Shown here: positions 43,901-55,769 of the stretch, piece by piece
How the letters are laid out: every line of letters begins with the position of its first letter
How positions within the stretch are numbered: the stretch's first letter is position 1
Assembly (NCBI GenBank): GCA_023362775.1
Contig: JALMGJ010000062.1
Location: 648,501-712,500 of the forward strand
Reading direction: 5' to 3'
Length of the DNA stretch: 64,000 bases
Source of the DNA: Charina bottae
Taxonomy: Eukaryota > Chordata > Lepidosauria > Squamata > Charinaidae
The notes under the pieces: generated by a model
Told to the model about the DNA's origin: nothing
What the model saw: the letters and a program-made list of their open reading frames with translations, nothing else
Databases searched by the model: none
Position numbers and translations under genes: made by a program

Positions 43901-45261
43901 TTTTTGTAATTGGTAGATTAATCAGGCATGTGTGATTAAACGGTGGGTCATCTCTTTGCTGTATCTCTTTCCTGCGTTCCAAGCCACTTCACTGTTAACC
44001 AGGAGTTCTGTATTATATCAATGCACCTTCCATAATGCATCCATCTGGGGTGAGGCGGTTCCTTTGCTAGTGTCTCCTGTTCCCTCCTTCTCCCTTCTTA
44101 TTGCCCTTTATTCTCAGAAGGGGAGAGCGAGGAGCATACGTACCTTTGCAAAAACAACAGCGGGATCAACCGTCCCCAGATTCCCTGGGCCAGCTTGTCC
44201 CACAATGCAATGCTTGTGGGAAGCTTCTTTCAAAAAGCTTTGGAAGGCAAGGAAAGCAATGGAAAACCTTTAGATTTTTTTTAAGGTGGGGTGGAGAATA
44301 TGGCTAAGACTGCAATGCAACTTCCTGAGCTTTGAAAGGCTGCAGGAAACGGTCCTCTGCTTATAACAGAGGCTTCCTTAACACCTATCCTTGCCCTGAT
44401 TCCGTCCAGTCCACTCTCTCTTCCCTCTTTAATAGGGTAAATCAGGTGTAATGCATACTAACTCTGTCCTAATGCTGTTATTAGCCTCCAGTTAGCCTTG
44501 GTTAACCCCACATTGCTAGACAAACCAGGTTAGTCTTTGGATGGGAGACTCCAGGACCTGTGCATGCCGTAGACAGACCTACAAGGACATGTTCATGAAA
44601 TTTATTTGCTGATATTTGGGTCTGCAACCATTGTAATAAGGACTTACCAACTTTGCTTGTTGTTGATGGAGTCTTGAAGGTTAATAAAAGAACTCCAAGC
44701 AGCTAACAACAATCTTGCAGAGTAGAAGCGTGAACCAGCAGGGAACTTGCACTTTAAGCTTAATTGAGTTCAGAAATAAATTCAGTCCTCACACATTAGT
44801 TAGATGAAGAAAAATAGAGATAGCTTACATTTATTCAGTAGATCTGGATACGAGTAGATAGTACATCTGCGTGCAAGTGAGATGAAATGGATGAGAGATG
44901 CATGGTGCAGTCCTCCTGCTTGCAGGTGTGCCCAAAGCGTAATGGAGAATGTTAATCCCCCAAACCAAGAAGAAGGAGAAAAAGGAAATCAGGTGACCCA
45001 GGTAACCTCCCACAAGTACAGTAGAGATGCGTTTACTAGAAAGACCCCCTATTATGCTTATGAGACAATGCTGAGTTGACTCCTGATAATCCCAACAGTT
45101 GTGTGACTCCAATCACTGTCTCTAAACCAGGCTATACGGCTTGGCCTGCTTTGGGAAGCCAACTGCAGTTTATTTAATAAGCCATCATTACACAAAATAC
45201 AGCAGAGTAATGGATGGACCTAGGCAACTGGGGTTGATTCAGTAAACCAAGGTTAATCTAA
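43901..45261. other. Unassigned 1.4-kb stretch
   Basis: No recognised gene or element. Short frames only. Confidence 0.35.
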
Positions 45262-45335
45262 CTCTGATGGGATACAGAGTCCCTCTTTTGAGGGAGATGA
45301 GTGGTGACGAAATTTTAAATCTAAAAAAATAAATA
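45262..45335 (+). mobile_element. Short LINE 3' end
   Basis: GAGTCCCTCTTTTGAGGGAG, GAGTGGTGACGAAATTTTAAA and AAATAAATA, like 42515-42645 but without a microsatellite. Confidence 0.55.
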
Positions 45336-46066
45336 CAGTTCTGCCGCTGTCCTTGAGAACAACCCTTTGTAACTCTCTTAAAGATATACTGACAATGAAA
45401 TATACCCCAAGACTAGATTTGCAAGGATAACAAACAAACAAACAAAAAACCCTGAAACCGATTGCCAAAGAAAACCAGACAGTTATAAAGAGCAACAACT
45501 AAACCAGCATTCTCTCATGAGCAATGAGAAAGATCAACTAGTTTATTTCCAGACAGGAGCAGAATTTGTTCCAAGCAGATGTAAAAGGAATACACACCAG
45601 CCGTTGTCCCCTCTCCTTTTATTTATGGGACAATCACCATGATTTACCATTGATGATCAGAAATATATTTAATGCACTGGAATCGCTGGAGAATATTTCA
45701 GGCTGTTCATGTCCTCTAGCAAAGTTCCTCTGTCATTTCTCCTTGTAGTGACACGTTCCCCATTTTTCTATAACCCAGAAGCTGGCTTGCCCAGGCATTC
45801 GGAAGGAGTGTCAGCACATTTGGCAGAGCCCCGGTTTGGGAGATGCTATTTTGGGCAGAATCACATCCAGAATTAGAGCTGCCCCCCCCAGTCTATTTTA
45901 TTTATTTTTTACTCAAGAATTCAAACCTTGGCAGCGGAGGCAGAACACAAATCTGAAGTGACCGTTAGAAGTTCTGAACACACCTCTAGGGATGATGATG
46001 TGTCTGAAGAGGCTGAGAAACTGATTCAGGTTGACCCCAAATCATTCCTTAATTTGGTAATGGGAG
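45336..46066. other. Unassigned spacer
   Basis: Includes a 60-codon frame at 45928-46110 that enters the palindrome; no domain recognised. Confidence 0.3.
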
Positions 46067-46745
46067 GGAGGAAGATGCACACCGGCTGGGTCCATGTAAC
46101 ACACACTTAATCCAGCCAGCTCACTTGCTTTAAGATTCAGTGTGCTACACCAGCCCAGAAAATGGGTTAATTTAAACTTAACATACAAGTAGTCCTTGCT
46201 TAACAACCACAATTGGGCCCAGAATTTCAGTTGCTAAGCGATGTGGCTATTAAGCAAACCTGACCCAATTTTACAACCTTTTTTGCGGCGGTTGTTAAGT
46301 GAATCACTGCAGGTGTTAAGCGAACCATGTGGTGGTTAAGTGAATCGTGCGGTTCCCCATTGGTTTTGCTTGCCAGAAGCAGGCTGGGAAGGTAGAAAAT
46401 GGCGATCACATGACCACAGGACACTGAGACGGTCATAAATGCGAACCGGTTGCCAAGCACCCAAATCGTGATCATGTGACCGTGGGGATGCTGCGTAAGT
46501 GTGAGGACCGGTCGTAAGTCATTTTTCCCAGCACCATCGTAAGTCCGAACCATCGCTAAATGAATGGTTGTTAAGTGAGGACTACCTGTATTATTATTTA
46601 TGCATACTTGCTTTAACCCTAACCCTAACTTGCTTTCCAAATTAACACATTTTCTGGGCTGGTGTGGCACACTGAATCTTGAACCAAGTGAGCTGGCTGG
46701 GTTAAGTGTGTGTTACATGGACCCAGCTGGTGTGCATCTTCCTCA
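46067..46745. mobile_element. Palindromic element split at its centre by a MITE
   Basis: Arms of about 105 bp, 46067-46172 and 46637-46745, are inverted complements (GGAAGATGCACACCGGCTGG versus its complement at the right). Between them lies a complete Tigger-like MITE plus about 50 bp containing CCCTAACCCTAA. Arm identity is high but not perfect. Likely a foldback MITE that received a second MITE. Confidence 0.75.
46186..46588 (+). mobile_element. Tigger-like MITE, copy 7
   Basis: TA-flanked, starting CAAGTAGTCCTTGCTTAAC and ending GGACTACCTG. Confidence 0.85.
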
Positions 46746-47003
46746 CTCCAGGCACAGCCACAATTCCTCTAAAATCAGAAGCAAAGTGTGACCCAGCTAG
46801 GCATGATCCAACCAAGTTGGGGTATCTTCTGGCCTTGTTAACAAAGTTTTTTCCCCATGCCTTCTTAAGACACAAGGCATCGTTTTCTTTTTCGGTGGGT
46901 TAAGATGATCCTCTTTCAGCAGTCACGCCATCATTAATACTTCTGTTCATTTGAACACTGATTTTTTAAAAATTGATCATCTGACTGCCGTAAATTCCCC
47001 ATG

Positions 47004-47068
47004 CTGGCTGGGGAATTCTGGGAGTCGAAGTCCACCCATCTTAAAGTTGCCAAGTTTGAAAAACAGTG
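47004..47068 (-). mobile_element. Half hAT-type MITE
   Basis: CTGGCTGGGGAATTCTGGGA through GTTTGAAAAACAGTG is the reverse of the family half at 10567. It abuts the target duplication of the next element. Confidence 0.55.
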
Positions 47069-47076
47069 CTATAGAA

Positions 47077-47256
47077 CAGCGGTGCCCAACCTTTCTGGCA
47101 CCAGGGACCGGTCGTGGAAGAAAATTTTTCCTCGGACCGGGGTGGGTGGGGTTTGCAGGCGGGAGCCAATCGCGCACACCAGGGGGCGGGGTTTGCAGGA
47201 GGGAGCCCCGCGGCCCACTTCCTAACAGGCCGCGGCCCACAGGATGGGAACCCCTG
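47077..47256. mobile_element. hAT-type MITE with GC-box/CCAAT units
   Basis: 180 bp, CAGCGGTGCCCAACC at the left and GGGAACCCCTG at the right as imperfect TIRs, with a perfect 8-bp target duplication CTATAGAA (47069-47076 and 47257-47264). The interior (47143-47216) holds nearly two copies of the GC-box/CCAAT unit. Confidence 0.9.
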
Positions 47257-47264
47257 CTATAGAA

Positions 47265-48019
47265 TATGTCTTTATCACTCTTTAGAGATGTTTGAAGATC
47301 TCCCCTTGGTAAATCTTTACCAAGTTGCCTTTAATTCCTCCTTTCGAATTGCAATCTTCTTGCCACCTGTCACATAGCTAAAGCTGGCAGAGCCACTTCG
47401 ATGGGAATTTGCTCAGAAGAGTTAACAGGCCCAGCAAAACCCTTGCTTATACATTTGCATGGCCATACTGCTGTCTATTAAATTTTCTTTCCCAGTCACC
47501 TGGTTTACCAGTTTTATTGTCGGCAGCCTATTTGTATGCAATAATCTTTTACCATTTTCATTTTTATTCTCTGTTTAGATTGCACGGAATCATATTTTGT
47601 CATATTTTATTGCTTTTGAGATAGCAGATCGTGATATATTTTAATACATCACCATGTAGAGCATTAACATCAATACGAATCATAACTTGCTTGGTAGTTT
47701 TTCAAAGACATTAGTCTTACCGAGTTCTGTACTATAAATTTAATGTTTTAGTTACCTTGCTCATAGCTTGTATAAACAGATCAGTATGTCCTAGGCTCCT
47801 AGTTTGAAAAGTTACCTTCTGCTGGTCTTGGACCAAAATAAGATAAATTTGGAATTTGAATCTGGCCCCTGGCCTGCATCTCAGAAGTGATCATTTCTGG
47901 TGACAGTAGAGGCAAATGTCTCCAAGATTTTAATTGGGGATTTTTTCCAACCTTATCTAGAGATACCAAGAACAGTACCCTTGGTCTTTATCCATGCAAG
48001 GTTTCTCTTTTTGCTTGGT
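47265..48019. other. Unassigned AT-rich spacer
   Basis: No feature recognised. Confidence 0.35.
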
Positions 48020-48348
48020 AAAAAAGGTAAAGGTTTTCCCCTGCACAGTCGTGTCCGACTCTAGGGGCCGGTGCTCATCTCCGTTTCTTAGCCGAAGAGA
48101 CAGCGTGGTCCGAAGACGCTTCCACGGTCATGTGGCCACATGACATGCGCGGAACGCTGTTACCTTCCCACCAAAGTGGTACCTATTCATCCACTTGCAT
48201 TTGCATGCTTTCGAATTGCTAGGTTGGCAAGAGCTGGGGCTAGTGCAAGAGCTCACTCCGTCACACGGGGCTAGGGATTCGAACCTCCGAACTTGCGATC
48301 TTCCGATCAACAAGCCTGGCGTCTTACCCACTGAGCCACCACGCCCCT
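48020..48348 (-). mobile_element. Sauria-type SINE, full length
   Basis: tRNA-like head at the right (A-box TGGCTCAGTGGG, B-box GGTTCGAATCCC on the minus strand), common body, and an AGAGTCGGACACGACTG tail followed by TTTACC repeats at the left. Confidence 0.9.
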
Positions 48349-48582
48349 TAGAAAGCCTATAGCTTCCCCCTAATAAGTCTGGACTCTCCTCGTGCAGCAT
48401 ATGCAGCAGGCTCGAGTTTCAGGACCTCGGACAGCTCCAAGAATCTACTTCTTGTCCTACATGCTGGAATAACCCTGATGCTTTCTCTTCCCTGTCAGAC
48501 CATGGTTTCCTCAAGAGCAGAGCACTTTGAAACAGTCATTGTCTCACTTGGACCCTACTAATTCTTCCTTCTTCAGTGAGAA
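48349..48582. other. Spacer between two SINEs
   Basis: Nothing recognised. Confidence 0.3.
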
Positions 48583-48908
48583 TAAGGTAAAGGTTCCCCC
48601 CGCACATTTGTGCAGTCGTGTCCGACTCTAGCAGCCGGTGCTCATCTCCGTTTGTTAACCGAAGAGCCAGCGCTGTCCGAAGACGCTTCCGCGGTCATGT
48701 GGCCGGCATGACGAACACAGAACGCTGTTACCTCCCCACCGAAGTGGTACCTATTCATCTCCTTGCATTTGCATGCTTTCGAATTGCTAGGTTGGTAAGA
48801 GCTGGGGTGAGTGCGGGAGCTCACTCTGTCACGTGGCGCTCGGGTCTCGAACCGCCGACCTTCCGATCGACAAGCCTGGCGTCTTAAACCACTGAGCCAT
48901 CGCGCCCC
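48583..48908 (-). mobile_element. Sauria-type SINE, full length
   Basis: Same family and orientation as the copy at 48020, with B-box GGTTCGAGACCC and a GTGCGGGGGGAACCTTTACC tail. Confidence 0.9.
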
Positions 48909-50170
48909 ATATTTTGCTTGGTAGGTCTTCGTTATTCATACCAAGAAGACTGCAGGGTCTGGCCTCCCCAGGAGGCACCAGGGTGTGTCTTTATTCCCTT
49001 CCCTCACCCAGTTGCTCTTCGTTGGATCTCAACAGCTGGACCAGATGGATTTCAAATCCCATGCTCTGTAGCAGATTCCAATTATTTCCTTCTGCCAGTC
49101 CTTATTGACTTCGAGGGGGCTGCATTTTTAAAATAGCAAAAACAAAGTCCTGGCAGCAGTACTTCGTCTTCTTCCCTAAACGTCCCGAATCCATCCATCT
49201 TGCAAGGCCTGTGAATTGCCCGCTCGCTGTCCTTTAGCAGAAGGTCACCAATTTCACCAGACGCTCAGGACCGCCTGCTTTATTTCAAGACCATCGAGAA
49301 ACCTCAGACAGGGCATGTCTTGTTAGCGTTATATATTGCCCCTCTCTCCGCAGATCTGTCGTTCTGCCTGTACAGGGTCTCGGGAGGGAGCTTTAGGATC
49401 CCTGCAGTGCCCACGGGGGCCTATACGTGTGCCCGGCCCCCTAACTGCACAGTCTGGTCAAAAGAGCTATCTGCCTACCTGAAGGCTGCCCTTTCTGAAA
49501 TAGCGTCAGCTTCTCCTCTTCATTCGAGCACTTGGAGGATGGTTGTGACCTCAGAGCACACGCCTTGTACTTTTCCTCCCTTGCGAAAGAGCTTTGCATT
49601 TGTTCTGCTATTTTTTGTGGGGTGAGGGGGTGAGAATTTCTTTCATATTTCTCTTGGAGACATTTTTGGAGCTCCTCCTGCCATCTGAAGTTCTTCTCTC
49701 TGTTGGATGAACCTTCCCATCACTCTGGCGCTGATAGAAACCACAAGGACGCGATGTGGATGATGGAACTGATGGGATTGTTTGTACAATGATGTCATGA
49801 CACGTGTGATGTCACTTATTTATTTTATTTATTTATTTATTATTTGGATTTATCCCCGCCCATCTCCACCATGGTAGACTTGAAATCTACTGTAATACCC
49901 TCTCAACATATTGAATGAGGACTGGGGGATATCACAGAGGAGTATTTTCCATATACCACCCATATTTAGGCATATCTGCACAGGAGGGCAACCTGAATTC
50001 CAGACAGCTTGGTATCAGAAACTCCCTGGACACTCAGCTCAGATCTCGGAGGGGAATGATCTGCTGAGCAGGGAGAGAGAAAGGGGAAGGGGCGCGGGGT
50101 GTAGCACCTTCTCTTCATTTTGAAGGCCCAGTCAAACTACAGAATTGGATCCCATTGTAGAAAGGCAGAC
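48909..50170. other. Mostly unassigned; short LINE tail at 49809-49871
   Basis: At 49809-49871 an ATTTATTTATT tract followed by ATCCCCGCCCATCTCC is a minus-strand L2/CR1-group 3' end. The rest shows no recognised feature. Confidence 0.45.
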
Positions 50171-50835
50171 CTTGACAAGGAAAAAGTGGGCCTACCTGGA
50201 GGAGGAGGAGGAGGAGGAGGAGGAGGAGGAGGAGGAGGAGGAGGAGGAGGAGGAAAGAAAAAAGTAGGCCTACCTTCAGAAGAAGAAGGAGAAGGAGAAG
50301 GAGAAGAGAAAGCAAGCAAGCAAGAAACTGTAAGAAAAAAGTGGACCTACCTTCAGAAGAAGAAGGAGAAGGAGAAGGAGAAGAGAAAGAAAGCAAGCAA
50401 GAAACTGTAAGAAAAAAGTGGACCTACCTTCAGAAGAAGGAGAAGGAGAAGGAAAAGGAGAAGGAGAAGGAGAAGGAGAAGGAAGAGAAAGCAAGCAAGC
50501 AAGAAACTGTAAGAAAAAAGTGGGCCTACCTTCAGAAGAAGGAGAAGGAGAAGGAGAAGGAAGAGAAAGAAAGCAAGAAACTGTAAGAAAAAAGTGGACC
50601 TACCTTCAGAAGAAGAAGAAGAAGGAGAAGGAGAAGGAGAAGGAGAAGGAGAAGGAGAAGGAGAAGGAGAAGGAGAAGGAGAAGGAGAAGGAGAAGGAAG
50701 AGAAAGCAAGCAAGCAAGAAACTGTAAGAAAAAAGTGGACCTACCTTCAGAAGAAGAAGGAGAAGGAGAAGGAAGAGAAAGCAAGCAAGCAAGAAACTGT
50801 AAGAAAAAAGTGGTCCTACCTTCAACCCAAGGAGG
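50170..50835 (-). repeat. Purine minisatellite with GTAAGAAAAAAGTGGACCTAC motif
   Basis: Eight repeats of a core (CTGTAAGAAAAAAGTGG then CCTACCTTCAG) separated by variable (GAAGGA)n and GCAAGCAAG blocks. Periods run from about 70 to 143 bp. On the minus strand each core reads as a pyrimidine tract ending in ACAG, preceded 28 bases upstream by AAG/GTAGGT, so it resembles a splice acceptor and donor. Long open frames here are low-complexity. Confidence 0.85.
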
Positions 50836-51559
50836 AGGAGGGAGGAGGAAGGAAGGAAAGAAGGAAGGGAGGGAGGGAGGGAGGAAGGGAGGAAGGAAAA
50901 GGGTTAGACAAGACAAGAATTTCTGGATTGACTGTTAAATTTCATATGCTGACCTTCCAAACCATTGGGATCCCATGGTGTTCCATTATCACATGGTCAT
51001 TCCAGGAAGTGCAGTAAAGAAACAACAAGTTTTGCAAAGGGAGCCATACAGCCTTTTTTCCCCCCTTTGTGAAGGAAGAATGACAGCCACACTTCATTCT
51101 TACTAGTATTCAGTGGTCTGTAGGGGGGGGGGGGAAACCCTTCACCATTGTTCCAACATAATCTGCGGTAACCTACTTCTACAATCCTAGTTCTGTCTTT
51201 CTTGGGAAAAAGTTTCAGGGACAAGATATAGTTCTTCTCCTAAGGGTGGGTGGGGGGTGGAGAGGTCAGTCCAGCCTGAAGTCTTGCTTGCAGTGCTGCC
51301 CAAAGGGGAAACTGAGGCTTTTCAGGAGTACATTGATGTGGATTGGAAAGAATTGATATAACCTCCCAATGTGTGTAGTGGGGAAAAGAGTGCCAGCCAT
51401 AACAGCGGGCGAGAGAGGGAGGGAAAAAAAATCAATGTAGCTGGCACAGTTTTCTCTCCCTTGCTGGGGAAACAAGAAGTATTCAGATCATGTGGACTGA
51501 AAGCCTTAATCTTCCCCACCCCTTCTTCCCTCCCTCCCTCTTGTGAATGACAATCTCCA
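50836..51559. other. Unassigned spacer
   Basis: G run at about 51124. No gene recognised. Confidence 0.35.
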
Positions 51560-52195
51560 GCATTTTTATTGAGTTAGATGAAGAGGGGAACAAAGACTTA
51601 AGAAATGCACCGATCATACCAAATTGGGTAGTACTGTGGAAGACGGAAATAAAATTGAAAATGATCTTGATGGGTTAGAGAAGTAGACTGAAAGAAAGGA
51701 GATTGAAATGTAATAGAAACCAGCGTGAAGGTCATCAGTGGGGCGGGGGGGGGGGGCAGAAGAAGAACCGGAGGCACAGATACGGGATGGGAGGTAGCTG
51801 GCTTGGCCGGAAAAAGACCTTGGAATATGAGTTGGTTGCGAAGAGAATAGGACTGAGCCACGTGACAGGCTGCATCAATAAAAGCGTAATTTCCAAATTG
51901 TGGGATGCAGCAGCTCCTTTCTATCCTTTGTAGGCCAAGAGCACTGTGTCCACTCCTCCTTTCAGAGGGATGCATGTAAACAGGGATAGGTGCAAAGATT
52001 GGCAGCGAGGAAGATGAGAAGAGGGACAGCCATTTGTCCGAGATAGTATGAGGACTCCTGCCTTGGACAGGGGGATGGGCTACAAGACCTCCACGGTCCC
52101 TTCCAACTTCGATTCTTTGATTCTTTGATTCTTTGATTCTTTGATTCTTCGATTCTTCGATTCTTCGATTCTTCGATTCTTCGATTCTTTGATTC
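51560..52195 (+). mobile_element. CR1 LINE, degraded, with GATTCTTT octamer tail
   Basis: CACAGATACGGGATGGGAGG with GGCTGCATCAATAAAAGCG match the CR1 3' half. The end shows GACCTCCACGGTCCCTTCCAA followed by about ten GATTCTTT/GATTCTTC octamers, the classic CR1 3' signature. Internal frameshifts abound. Confidence 0.8.
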
Positions 52196-52204
52196 GAGGG
52201 CCAC

Positions 52205-52763
52205 CTAACCCTACAAAGGGAGAATATGAAGAAAGGATATCTTGCACCTTGAGAAAAGAGGTGGTGGTTCCTCAATGCCTCCTAAAGAAGGCATTGCTGG
52301 ACCCAACAGTTCTGGGCAACTTTCTTGGGAAAGCTGTTGAGAAAGTGGTCGGGTGGCGACTTCAGCAAACCTTGAATGAAGTGGATTATCTGGATCTGTG
52401 GAGTCCTTGGTGCTCTCTGAGCCTTGTTGTTTTCTTGCAGACGTTTCATTGCCAGGCTAGGCAACATCTTCAGTATCTGGATCTTTCCAGTTGGGTTCCA
52501 GACCAGGACATCGTCCAGAGACAGCAATGTATACTACTCTCTGGAGTGGTGGTATCCCCCAGAGTTTCATGTTGCTCCAACCTTCTCATTCTTTGAGCAA
52601 ACCATGAAGATCTCCTGGGCTCCAGATGAGGGGCTGTTTTCTTTGGATGTTCAAGTCTTTGTCCATTTTGGTTTCCCTTGTTTTTATTCTTGGTTTTATT
52701 GTCAGCTGCCCCGAGTCAGTTGAGCAGAGCTGCCCTATGCATTTGATAAAATAAATAAACGGG
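52205..52763 (+). mobile_element. L2-type LINE reverse transcriptase fragment with nested 76-bp insertion
   Basis: The translated fragment (LLKKALLDPTVLGNF, LGKAVEKVVGWRLQQTLNEVDYLDL, then FQLG after the insertion) matches the N-terminal RT motifs of L2/CR1-group LINEs. The 3' end shows CAGCTGCCCCGAGTCAG and an AATAAATAAA tail. Much of the middle is deleted. Confidence 0.75.
52398..52473 (-). ncRNA. 76-bp Penelope-derived hammerhead-like unit with target duplication
   Basis: On the minus strand the unit begins CTGAAGA, continues TGTTGCC-TAGCCT-GGCAAT (a 5-6 bp stem and loop) and GAAACGTC, then an ACAACAAGGCTCAGAG tail. This is the order of a PLE hammerhead core with the minimal AC/GU stem III known to need dimerisation. 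It is bounded by an 11-bp duplication TATCTGGATCT (52387-52397 and 52474-52484), and the L2 coding frame is restored when the insertion is ignored. Confidence 0.7.
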
Positions 52764-54095
52764 GAATACGAATGCCATCTTCAGTAGCTGAAAGGTTGTG
52801 TCCTAGGAGAAGTCCAAACCCCCATTCTTTATCATCCCAGAGTGCAGGACACGAAGTTCTTAAGTTGCTGGAACGTTTTAGACATGGATTGATTGTTATT
52901 TTCGATTATTTCTATGCTGCCTCTTCTCGCAACTCTAGGTAGCTTGAATTTAGGAGAAATCTCTGAAGTGGAAGTCCACTGAGAAGCTGATGGACTCAGG
53001 AAATGGTGGGCTCCCATCACTGCATATTTAAGCAGGGCTGGCCACAATGAACTGAGCGTCCAACAGCAGGCCAGAGCAGAAGGATGAAGCCTAATGTAGC
53101 CTAAATTAAATGTATTTAGTTAGGGGATGTAGGCACATGCCTGTTCCTCTGCATCGGTGTTAATAGGATTGGAGAGGCTGCCGTTTCAGGGAATCGAGAT
53201 CATTAGCATGCCCACGGAGTTGTTGAATGTCATCCATCAATAATGGAGGAATATAGAACAATTTTAAGATCCCGGGTGCTGAGACAACGATGTAGTAATT
53301 TTCCATATCACTTGCTGCAGCAGGGAAATGTGATAGCAAGAACAGAGACAATGAAGCTGGTGGTGGAATTCAAATCCAGCCTTGTTTTCATTCTGGTACA
53401 AACGAAATGTTACAACCTTTTAATTATTTTACGAAATCAGAAGCTAAGGGAGACGATGGGTTCTATGCAGATGTTTTGAACTTCCTTTCCAGAGGAACAG
53501 CAGGACCAAGGGAAGGCTCTGGAATTTATCATCTGAAGCACCTTCTGTTGTAAAAATATTAGGTTAAATTTAGCCTCCTACGAAAGAGCAAGGAGCGCTC
53601 ATCTGGATCCAATGCATTTATGAGTGTTGAGCAGAAAAGGTCTGCTGTGGCATTTCTCCCCTACTCCCAAGGCTTCATGGATGAAATTGCTTTTGGATTT
53701 TTTTCCCCCACGGAGAAAAACCTGGATCTACTTTTGCATATTGTTACATAGGGACATGTCTTCCTTTTTTGTGGCAAACATTCTTCTCTCCCCCTCTTCA
53801 GTTTTTAGTTTGGTCAAAAAATGAAATTACAGACAGCAAAATGAGAATCGTTTGAGGGGGAAGACCCTGAATTTCAGTTCTTCCAAATTGCTTGCATCGC
53901 CTTTCTCCAACCTGATACTTTCTCCTCTGTAAGGATCTTTGTTCACACGGCTGTGCCTTGTTCAAGTGGATCCTGAATACGGTAGATTTAAAAGAAATCT
54001 GCCGCTGATTTATTTCATAGCCAAATGCCACCACAGGGTGCGATGGGACTGAAGTGCATTTGAATTGATCGAACGAATCGCCTCGTGATCATGAA
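52764..54095. other. Unassigned 1.3-kb stretch
   Basis: No recognised gene or repeat. Confidence 0.35.
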
Positions 54096-54355
54096 GTAGG
54101 ATTGGAGCAGCCAGTACCGTGGAAGACAGACATAAAATTGAAAATGATCTTGTTGGGTTAGAGAGTGGACTGAAAGAAAGGAGATTGAAATCTAATAGAA
54201 ACCAGCAGATGTTTTGGAGTTTCTTTCCAGTGAAACAGCAGGCCCAAGGGGAGAAGGGGTGAAGGTCATCAGTGAGGGGGGAAAAGAAGACACGGAGCCG
54301 CAGATATGGCTGGAAAAAGATCTCGCGATAGGAGTTGGTTGCAAAGAGAAGTAGG
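54096..54355 (+). mobile_element. CR1 LINE fragment
   Basis: Repeats the segment seen at about 51637-51830 (GTGGAAGACAGACATAAAATT, GGACTGAAAGAAAGGAGATTG), so it is a second copy of the same CR1 region without the tail. Confidence 0.65.
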
Positions 54356-54789
54356 GTGGTGCAAATCGGGCAACATTGGATTAGAATCTGTCTGATTTGA
54401 AGTTAAATCCGTTCAGGAAAAAACCTCCGAATCATCCCAATCGACGCGAAGGCATCTGATATGACCTCATGATCCCAGTCACCTTCCCAACTTGATTGGG
54501 ACCGTCAATTTCATCCCCAGGTTCGACCAAATCATCTTCAAATGGAATCTCTGAATGGAATGCGGGCCCGTTTTCTTTAGGAACTGAAACCAATTCTTTC
54601 TGTATTTTTTTTTCTCCCCCATTTCTCCCCCCCTCCCCCTTGAAACAGCCTGATGGGCTCCAGACCATCCAGTGACTTTCCATGGTTGAAGGTGGGCTTC
54701 TGTTTGTGTCTGCCCAGCTGTTGCCCCTAACAAGGAAGAGGCAGAATCTTTATAACCGGGGTGGGGAACCTTTTTTATGCCAAGGGCCA

Positions 54790-55741
54790 TTTTATTTATT
54801 TATATTTATTTATTTATTTATATTTCTTATATCACCGCCCATCTCCCCCCATTTCCAGAGGGGACTCTGGGCGGTTTACACAAAGCCAGCTATTAAAACA
54901 TATAAAAACCTATAAAATACAATACATCATATATATCAATATAAATTAATTAAATATATAAGACCCAAGGGGCTCTGATGTAAGTTTAAAAGAACTCTAT
55001 GGAGCAAGCCAAACCCAAGAGGAGCTATTACTCCCCCCATCCCAAGCGAGGTGGCAGAGCCAGGTCTTCAGTTGTTTCCGGAAGGTCATAAGTGTGGGGG
55101 CTTGCCTCACTTCCAAGGGCAGAATATTCCAAAGGGCGGGTGCCACTGCTGAGAAGGCCCGCCTCCTAGACCCCATCAGATGACACTCTTTAATTGATGG
55201 GGTTCGTAGCAGGCCCTCTCTGAATGACCGGGTGGGGCGGGTCGATGCTCTGGGGATGAGGCGGTCCTTTAGGTAACCTGGTCCCATGTCATGTAGGGCT
55301 TTAAAGGTGACAACCAACACCTTGAATTGGACCTGGAAGCAAACTGGTAACCAATGCAGCTCGCGCAGCAGAGGTGTCACATGTGCCGATCTTGGGGCAC
55401 CCATAACTGCGTGCGCAGCCGCGTTCTGGACCAGCTGAAGCTTCCAGATACACTTCAAGGGTAGCCCCATGTAGAGTGCATTGCAATAGTCTATATGGGA
55501 GATGACCAGGGCATGAGTGACTGTACGGAGGGCGTCTCGGTCCAGGAAAGGGCGTAGCTGGCATACAACTCGAAGTTGTACAAACACCCTTCTGGCCACG
55601 ACTGCCACCTGCTCTTCAAGCAGGAGTTGTGAGTCCAGAAGGACACCCAGGTTCCGCACTGTGTCTGATTTTTTCTGCCCCACTCCGCAGGGAGGCTGGA
55701 CCCATTCGATTGGTCCGCCCCCGGCAACTAATGGACCTAAA
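54790..55741 (-). mobile_element. L2/CR1-group LINE 3' portion with open RT C-terminus
   Basis: The minus frame at 55683-54997 (228 codons, open further upstream to about 55740) encodes VRNLGVLLDSQL, HALVISHIDYCNALYMGLP, LQLVQNAAAH and LHWLPVCFQVQFKVLVVTFKA, the thumb/C-terminal part of L2/CR1-group reverse transcriptases. The 3' UTR has CCGCCCAGAGTCCCC and a TAAATAAA tail. The catalytic palm is missing (5' truncation). This copy anchors the identity of the tails at 16881, 41906 and 49809. Confidence 0.88.
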
Positions 55742-55769
55742 TTTTGATATTTATAACATCACTCGAGGG

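Noticed and set aside
46613..46629. Telomere-like CCCTAACCCTAA run
   Set aside because: Only about two and a half units; too short to call an interstitial telomeric repeat.
48841..48908. tRNA-like sequence with A- and B-boxes (also at 28.4 and 48.3 kb)
   Set aside because: These are heads of SINEs; acceptor stem pairing and the rest of the gene are not preserved, so not tRNA genes.
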